This document shows positions 58,801-64,000 of a stretch of DNA of 64,000 nt, one piece after another. Source of the DNA: Zantedeschia hybrid cultivar (lineage: Eukaryota; Streptophyta; Magnoliopsida; Alismatales; Araceae); NCBI GenBank assembly GCA_030544215.1, contig JARZZO010000003.1:46730045-46794044 (forward strand). The letters run 5' to 3'. The translations under genes and the position numbers were made by a program. The notes under the pieces are model-generated. The model did not search any database, was not told the origin of the DNA, and was given only the letters and a program-made list of their open reading frames with translations. Position 1 is the stretch's first letter; each line of letters begins with the position of its first letter.

Positions 58801-59345
58801 AGTTCCCTGGTTCAACCCGAGGGTTTCTCCTTTAACCCCAAACACCCGAAAATGCCCCAAAACAGAAGGGGGAAGATAGGGGAAATAAACTACTTCCAGC
58901 ATGCTACAAATCTACGTTCACGAGCACGGCCATTCCCACAAGAAAACCCCCTAAACATGCTCATTCTAACACAAAACATAACATGCCACGCCAAGGAAAT
59001 CACGAGTAACACATTCACAGTCCATGCAAGGTTCATCCCCCTACCGATTCTTGAACTCCTCCAAGCTCCGTGCCATCGACCCGCCGCACCGCAGACCGCC
59101 GCCGGTACCCTCGAGGACGCCGCCACTCCGCCGGGACATCGGCCGCCGTCTGGAGAATGGAACGCCGCGAAGGAAGTGGTGGAGGTAGAGGTGAGAGGTA
59201 GGGAGGTGTTGGAGTGATGGAAGAGGAAGAAGAGGAAGGGAAGGGAGGAAGGAGGGCGGAGGGAGCGGAGAGGGCGAAGAGAGAGAGGGTGGAGGCGAGA
59301 ATGAGGGAAAGAAGGGGAGGCTCGCGGGGTCAATCTGAATCTAGC

Positions 59346-59690
59346 TAAAACGCGTCGATCGAGGCAGACACCAATCAGTCTGACAGGACGGGCCGTACTG
59401 ACAGCGGTCTGAAACGCGTCACTCACCACGGACGCCGTTCAGACGACAGGACAGGCCGTACTGACAACGCTCTGGTGCCGTACCCTGACATCGCAGAGGT
59501 CACAGTCTGAATCGTGTCGACCAACATGGACGCCGTTCAGACGATGTGACAGGGGCCGTACTCTCGCGGCCCGAAACCCGCCCACGTGGCGCACACGTGG
59601 CACAACAACAAGCAGACCTAAATGGCGTCCACACAACCTGACGCCTTTTGAAAGGCGTCGAGCAGTGCTGACGTCATTCAGTCAGAAATC
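59346..59690. repeat. GCGTC/GACGC palindrome cluster, second block of family C 3' LTR
   Basis: Six or so modules, among them TCTGAAACGCGTCAC...GACGCCGTTCAGA and CCTAAATGGCGTCC...GACGCCTTTTG. Confidence 0.8.
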
Positions 59691-59770
59691 TCAAGACCCC
59701 TCAGGGTCCAAACCAGGGGATCCGGCCCGAACCCGACCCGAATACAGAATCCGAAACCTCAGTCCTTACA

Positions 59771-60147
59771 TTCTCCCCCCCTTAAAAGAATTTCGTCCTC
59801 GAAATTTGCAACCGCTCAACACAAAACTCGGCTAACCGTCACATGCCGGCACACCGATCACAACAATCATTCTCACCAATCACACACACAAGGCTCCACA
59901 TAATTAGCCGATCACATTCACACCAAGCTGACCAAGATTCTCGATTCTGACAAAAAGCTGAAGGATCAAAATAACCACACACTAGCAAGGCACATCTTAC
60001 TAAACCGATTCTCCACCAAACCCAAATACATAAAAGTGCCACAAGAGTTCCCAACCACCTCTGAATAAGACAAGATAAAAGTGTTCATCTAGCCCAACCG
60101 CTCGGACTTCCACTAAGAGACGCAACAGCACTCAACGTCTCGAACAC
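59771..60147 (-). other. 3' untranslated part and polypurine tract of family C
   Basis: The tract AAGGGGGGGAGAA (minus strand, 59771-59785) adjoins the LTR and is shared with A2. The remaining 360 bp hold no pol sequence. Confidence 0.75.
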
Positions 60148-61188
60148 CTACTGACCACTCGGCTCCTGACCTGCCTTATTCTTCTGGGGACAGTTCCTCG
60201 CGAGATGTCCCTTCCTGCCACAGCCAAAACAGCTACCAGTGATCAAAGGACATATCCGATTACCATGAAACCTGCCACAACGGGGACAACGATCCGCAGC
60301 GTCCCGCCTCGCTTCCTGTTGCCAGCTGACCTCCGTCTGCATCTGCTGAACCGAACCATCTTCATCTTCATCACAAGGCACCTCCTGGAACTCGACCTCA
60401 AAGGAACTCGAACCACCTGACGAAAAGACCGCTGATCTATCCCTGCTTTGCTGCTTCCCTTGTGCTGAATGCTCTGATTCCTTCGTCGTGTGTTGGAACT
60501 GCATTTCCACCGCTGCCGCGCACCGAACTGCTGACGCCAGATCCTTACAACAATGAGCTGCCACAAATTCCCTCAGATCATGCCGAAGTCCATCCACAAA
60601 TTTCTCCGTCCTAAGATCCTCACGCTCAGATATGTGTGGAGCAAATCTTCCTAGAGCTACAAATTTCATTTGGTATTCCAGAACTGACATACCATCCTGC
60701 ACCAATTCCATAAACTCCATTTCCTTGGCCCTACGAACGTGCCTCGGAAAGTACTGTCCACTAAACTCTCTTACAAAGCCTTCCCAAGGAATCTCTCTCA
60801 AGGACCTATCTGGAAACATCAACCCCTTGATGGTGACCCACCAATCATAAGCATCGTCCTTCAGCAAGTAGGTTGCCAACAAGGTCTTGTCATTCTCAGC
60901 ACATTCTAGAACATCAAACGCCTTCTCCACTTCCTTAATCCAATGAGCTGCCGCATCTGGAACAGGTTTGCCCGTGAAAGAAGGGGGCTTCAGCTTCCAG
61001 AACCGCTCCATCACCATGGATTGGCCACCTCGGGAATTGGACCCCTCGCTTCCATCTCCCTGCTGGTATCTAGACATAGCCCCAATCATAGCTTCCATGA
61101 AACGATCCACATTATGTCCTTTTGCCCTCGAACCACCATCATCTGCTCTCTAACCACGAGCCAACGGAACTCTCCTCTTCGGTGCCAT
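60148..61188 (-). CDS. Family C Gag, only protein of a TR-GAG-like element
   Basis: A 320-codon open frame (61110-60148) related to family A Gag: FTGKPVPDAAAHWIKEVEKA, the capsid segment FVREFSGQYFPRHVRRAKEM and a CCHC knuckle CFGCGRKGHLARNC at residues 294-307. A second Cys/His-rich piece, CPRCGRFHGNRIC, lies before it. The frame could begin 26 codons upstream at 61188 (MAPKRRVPLARG), but a TAG at 61150-61152 interrupts it, so the working start is probably 61110. The frame ends ten residues after the knuckle, before any protease. With full LTRs on both sides and no pol, this is a non-autonomous gag-only element. Pol would have to come from elsewhere, plausibly from family A. Confidence 0.85.
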
Positions 61189-61329
61189 CACTACCCCACA
61201 AACACGAAAATCGAACCAAAACACGTCAAAACCTATCAATCTATACCAGCAGCCATCGCCTGTACAGACTCGTACTTATTGTTGGACTATAATATCTAAC
61301 CTAGTTTACCACATACTCGACCAGATTGA

Positions 61330-61341
61330 GCTCTGATACCA
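61330..61341 (-). other. Primer-binding site of family C
   Basis: TGGTATCAGAGC on the minus strand, two bases inside the 5' LTR. Confidence 0.9.
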
Positions 61342-62737
61342 ACTGTAACGACCCGCCATCCTATGACCGGAGACCCGATCACTAATGGATGTCGGCCCAT
61401 TAACTGCGGGTTCACACCCGGATCTCACACAACACATCTGGAGGAGTAAGCGCTAAACAAGGCTAAATATATCAATCACACGGACTACAAAGATGTAACA
61501 AGTGCGCAGGAAGGAAGATAACAATGTCCGTATACAGTCCAACAATAATTACATGGTCCAACAAATTAAATAAGTACAGGCAGAAGTAAAGTACAACAAC
61601 ATCGGGGCATACCCCGGAACTAAGACAGCTGCTGGTCCGCACACCAAGAAGACACCACCCGCCGCCAAATGCCACGAGGTCCACACCTGAAACCGCAGGG
61701 AGTGAGCCACACCAGAATTGGGCTCAGTAGGGATCATCCGATCCCCTGCCTCCCACTCACACACCCACAAGTGCAACATCACAGATATATGACAATTAAA
61801 CAAAGCAGTAAACATAGCACCCAACCTGATATGAAACGTACGATAAGCAGTGTAGCAGGAACAGTTCTAAGCAACCCGAAGAACCCAACACAAAGTCACG
61901 TCTCATAGCCAAAGTCCACAAAGCGACTAAACCACACTGTCGACCGAAGTCAAACGTCGCCTCACAACACTACCACCACTACTCACGCCTGTCCGCCCCT
62001 ACGGTGTTCCGGGGCACTGTAGGGTGAGGCGGTGAGTCAAACTAGGACTAGCTGGGACCAGTGTATCACCACTGCCTAGCTACGTGTGCACACAAGCAGT
62101 CTAGACTACTGTCCTACCGACCGGATTGCCTCCACGCTAGGCCTCAGCGCTTCAGAGGGCCCTGGGAACCGGCGAACCCCCGTCAAGCCGAAGCTACAGG
62201 AACTACCCACAACCCTAACCTCCCGGGCTGCGTCAGGCCAAAGGGCGAAGGGTACCACTCGTAACCTTGATCAAAGGTCACATCAGGCCCAGTGGCTACA
62301 GGGGTAAAACAACTCCAACAGTACCACAACCAGCTCCACAGCAAGAAACGCGTCGGAAGCTGCCACGACAAACAGGGAAAACCCCGACCCGCTGAGACCA
62401 AACGGCAACCCCTCGGATAGCACACCGGCTACTCCGGCCCGACGGGCTCAAGGTGGTTATGCTTCCCTCAGCCAAAGGTAAAACACAACATGTACCCCTC
62501 CTCCCACCGGTACGGCACAATGCCTCACAGACACCATGACCCTGTCCCCATCGGTCCATGGTGACAAACGTAAACCACAGTTATTCCGATTCCATATTCG
62601 CATAAGCACATACACACATATAACATGATTCCATTCGCACAGTAAACCTCCATCTCAGCGTACAGCTTAAAGCATGCATTTGAACCATCCAACAGTGAAA
62701 CATATGTTAAAAACCAGGGTTTATGCAGTTCTCTCTT

Positions 62738-63105
62738 GAATCGCGTCGACCGAGGTCGACGCCATTCAAGCTCCTCAAATAGGTTCATTTAAAGCCAGAT
62801 TATCCCTTAAAACGTGTCCACCTGGGAAGCCGCCGTTTGAAACGCGTCAGAGCTCTCAGACGCCATTCACACCGAAATTCCAGATTTGCAGACCCTCAGT
62901 CGGGGTGATTTCCTGCCTAAATGGCGTCATGATGGCCCGACGTCCTTCTAAAAGGCATCGTCCATCCATGACGTCATTTAGCGCCAGAACCCCTAACTCG
63001 TGAAACCTCAAACAGGGAGGTTTCTGCCCTAAAAGGCGTCGTACTGCCCTGACGTCCTTCTAAAAGTCGTCGACCAAGCACGACGCCGTTTAGCGCCAGA
63101 AACCT
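62738..63105. repeat. GCGTC/GACGC palindrome cluster, first block of family C 5' LTR
   Basis: Same modules as 58433-58800. At 63066 one arm reads GTCGTC where the other LTR has GCGTC. Confidence 0.8.
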
Positions 63106-63651
63106 GGTTCCCTGGTTCAACCCGAGGGTTTCTCTTTTAACCCCAAACACCCCGAAAATGCCCCAAAACAGAAGGGGGAAGATAGGGGAAATCAACTACT
63201 TCCAGCATGCTACAAATCTACGTTCACGAGCACGGCCATTCCCACAAGAAAACCCCCTAAACATGCTCATTCTAACCCAAAACATAACATGCCACGCCAA
63301 GGAAATCACGAGTAACACATTCACAGTCCATGCAAGGTTCGTCCCCCTACTGGTTCTTGAACTCCTCCAAGCTCCGTGCCGCCGACCCGCCGCACCGCAG
63401 ACCGCCGCCGGTACCCTCGAGGACGCCGCCACTCCGCCAGGACGTCGGCCGCCATCCGGAGAATGGAACGCCGCGAAGGAAGTGGTGGAGGTAGAGGTGA
63501 GAGGTAGGGAGGTGTTGGAGTGATGGAAGAGGAAGAAGAGGAAGGGTAGGGAGGAAGGAGGGCGGAGGGAGCGGAGAGGGCGAAGAGAGAGAGGGCGGAG
63601 GCGAGAATGAGGGAAAGAAGGGGAGGCTCGCGGGGTCAATATGAATCTAGC

Positions 63652-63990
63652 TAAAACGCGTCGATCGAGGCAGACGCTAATCAGTTTGACAGGACGGGCC
63701 GTACTGACAGCGGTCTGAAACACGTCACTCACCACGGACGCCGTTCAGACGACAGGACAGGCCGTACTGACAACGCTCTGGCGCCGTACCCTGACATCGC
63801 AGAGGTCACAGTCTGAATCGTGTCGACCAACATGGACGCCGTTCAGACGATGTGACAGGGGCCGTACTCTCGCGGCCCGAAACCCGCCCACGTGGCGCAC
63901 ACGTGGCACAACAACAAGCAGACCTAAATGGCGTCCACACAACCTGACGCCTTTTGAAAGGCGTTGAGCAGTGCTGACGTCATTCAGTCA
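63652..63990. repeat. GCGTC/GACGC palindrome cluster, second block of family C 5' LTR
   Basis: Same modules as 59346-59690. Confidence 0.8.
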
Positions 63991-64000
63991 GAAATCTCAA

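Larger units (their letters stand above)
57038..59770 (-). mobile_element. 3' LTR of gag-only Ty3 element, family C
   Basis: TGTAACGACC to CAGTCCTTACA, 2733 bp. The end sequences resemble family A but most of the LTR differs. The five bases before it are ACCAT; the other side is off the window. Confidence 0.9.
61344..64000 (-). mobile_element. 5' LTR of family C element, cut by window edge
   Basis: Matches 57038-59770 closely along 2657 bp; the last 75 or so bases are outside the window. The close match shows a recent insertion. Confidence 0.9.

Overview
The window is plant nuclear DNA made entirely of transposable elements; I see no host gene. The pol proteins, the initiator-Met tRNA primer sites, the nested LTR elements and the plant-mobile-domain sequence all point to a flowering plant, probably a eudicot. 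I cannot name the species.

Layout. 1-3190: 5' end of a minus-strand Ty3/gypsy element (family A, copy A1: partial gag, PBS, 2.33-kb LTR). 3191-7539: decayed plant-mobile-domain-like coding DNA on the minus strand, followed by the end of a Tat-type LTR (family B). 7546-9201: a minus-oriented Tat LTR (family G). 9202-22310: a broken Tat element (Tat1) interrupted by a full-length young Copia element (copia E, 10444-19690, TSD CTACC) and by a solo family-B LTR (19735-21150). 22311-23913: AT-rich DNA and a truncated Ty3 LTR. 23914-33128: a second full-length Copia (copia-2, TSD GAGTT) with a decayed pol, inserted in a Ty3 RT remnant that continues to 33678. 33679-~53004: a second Tat element (Tat2). 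Its LTR holds a solo Copia LTR (E2, TSD GTTCA), which itself holds a complete chromovirus (A2, 35871-45315, TSD ATTAA). Its internal part holds a solo Copia LTR D (50497-52075, TSD AAACC). 53005-57037: a 5'-truncated copia-2 relative whose 3' LTR is cut by 57038-64000, a gag-only Ty3 element (family C, TR-GAG type) that runs off the window.

How the parts relate. The only long open polyprotein is copia E pol, and its element lacks the Gag core. A2 keeps one frame of 1502 codons but has four in-frame stops. Family C has gag but no pol, and shares its termini, PBS and polypurine tract with family A, so it may have been moved by family-A enzymes. Copia-2 and its truncated relative share the same changed reverse-transcriptase active site, which suggests that the family multiplied after losing its own RT.

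The most unusual signals are structural. (1) The 5' leader of copia E has four hairpins with the same terminal sequence but different, compensated stems; copia-2 has hairpins at the matching places with a different shared loop. (2) Short GCGTC...GACGC palindromes recur in the LTRs of at least three Ty3 families, with outer arms that co-vary. (3) Family B LTRs and the mobile-domain region carry tandem palindromes of other sequences. All coordinates and comparisons were read by eye; no alignment, folding or database search was run.
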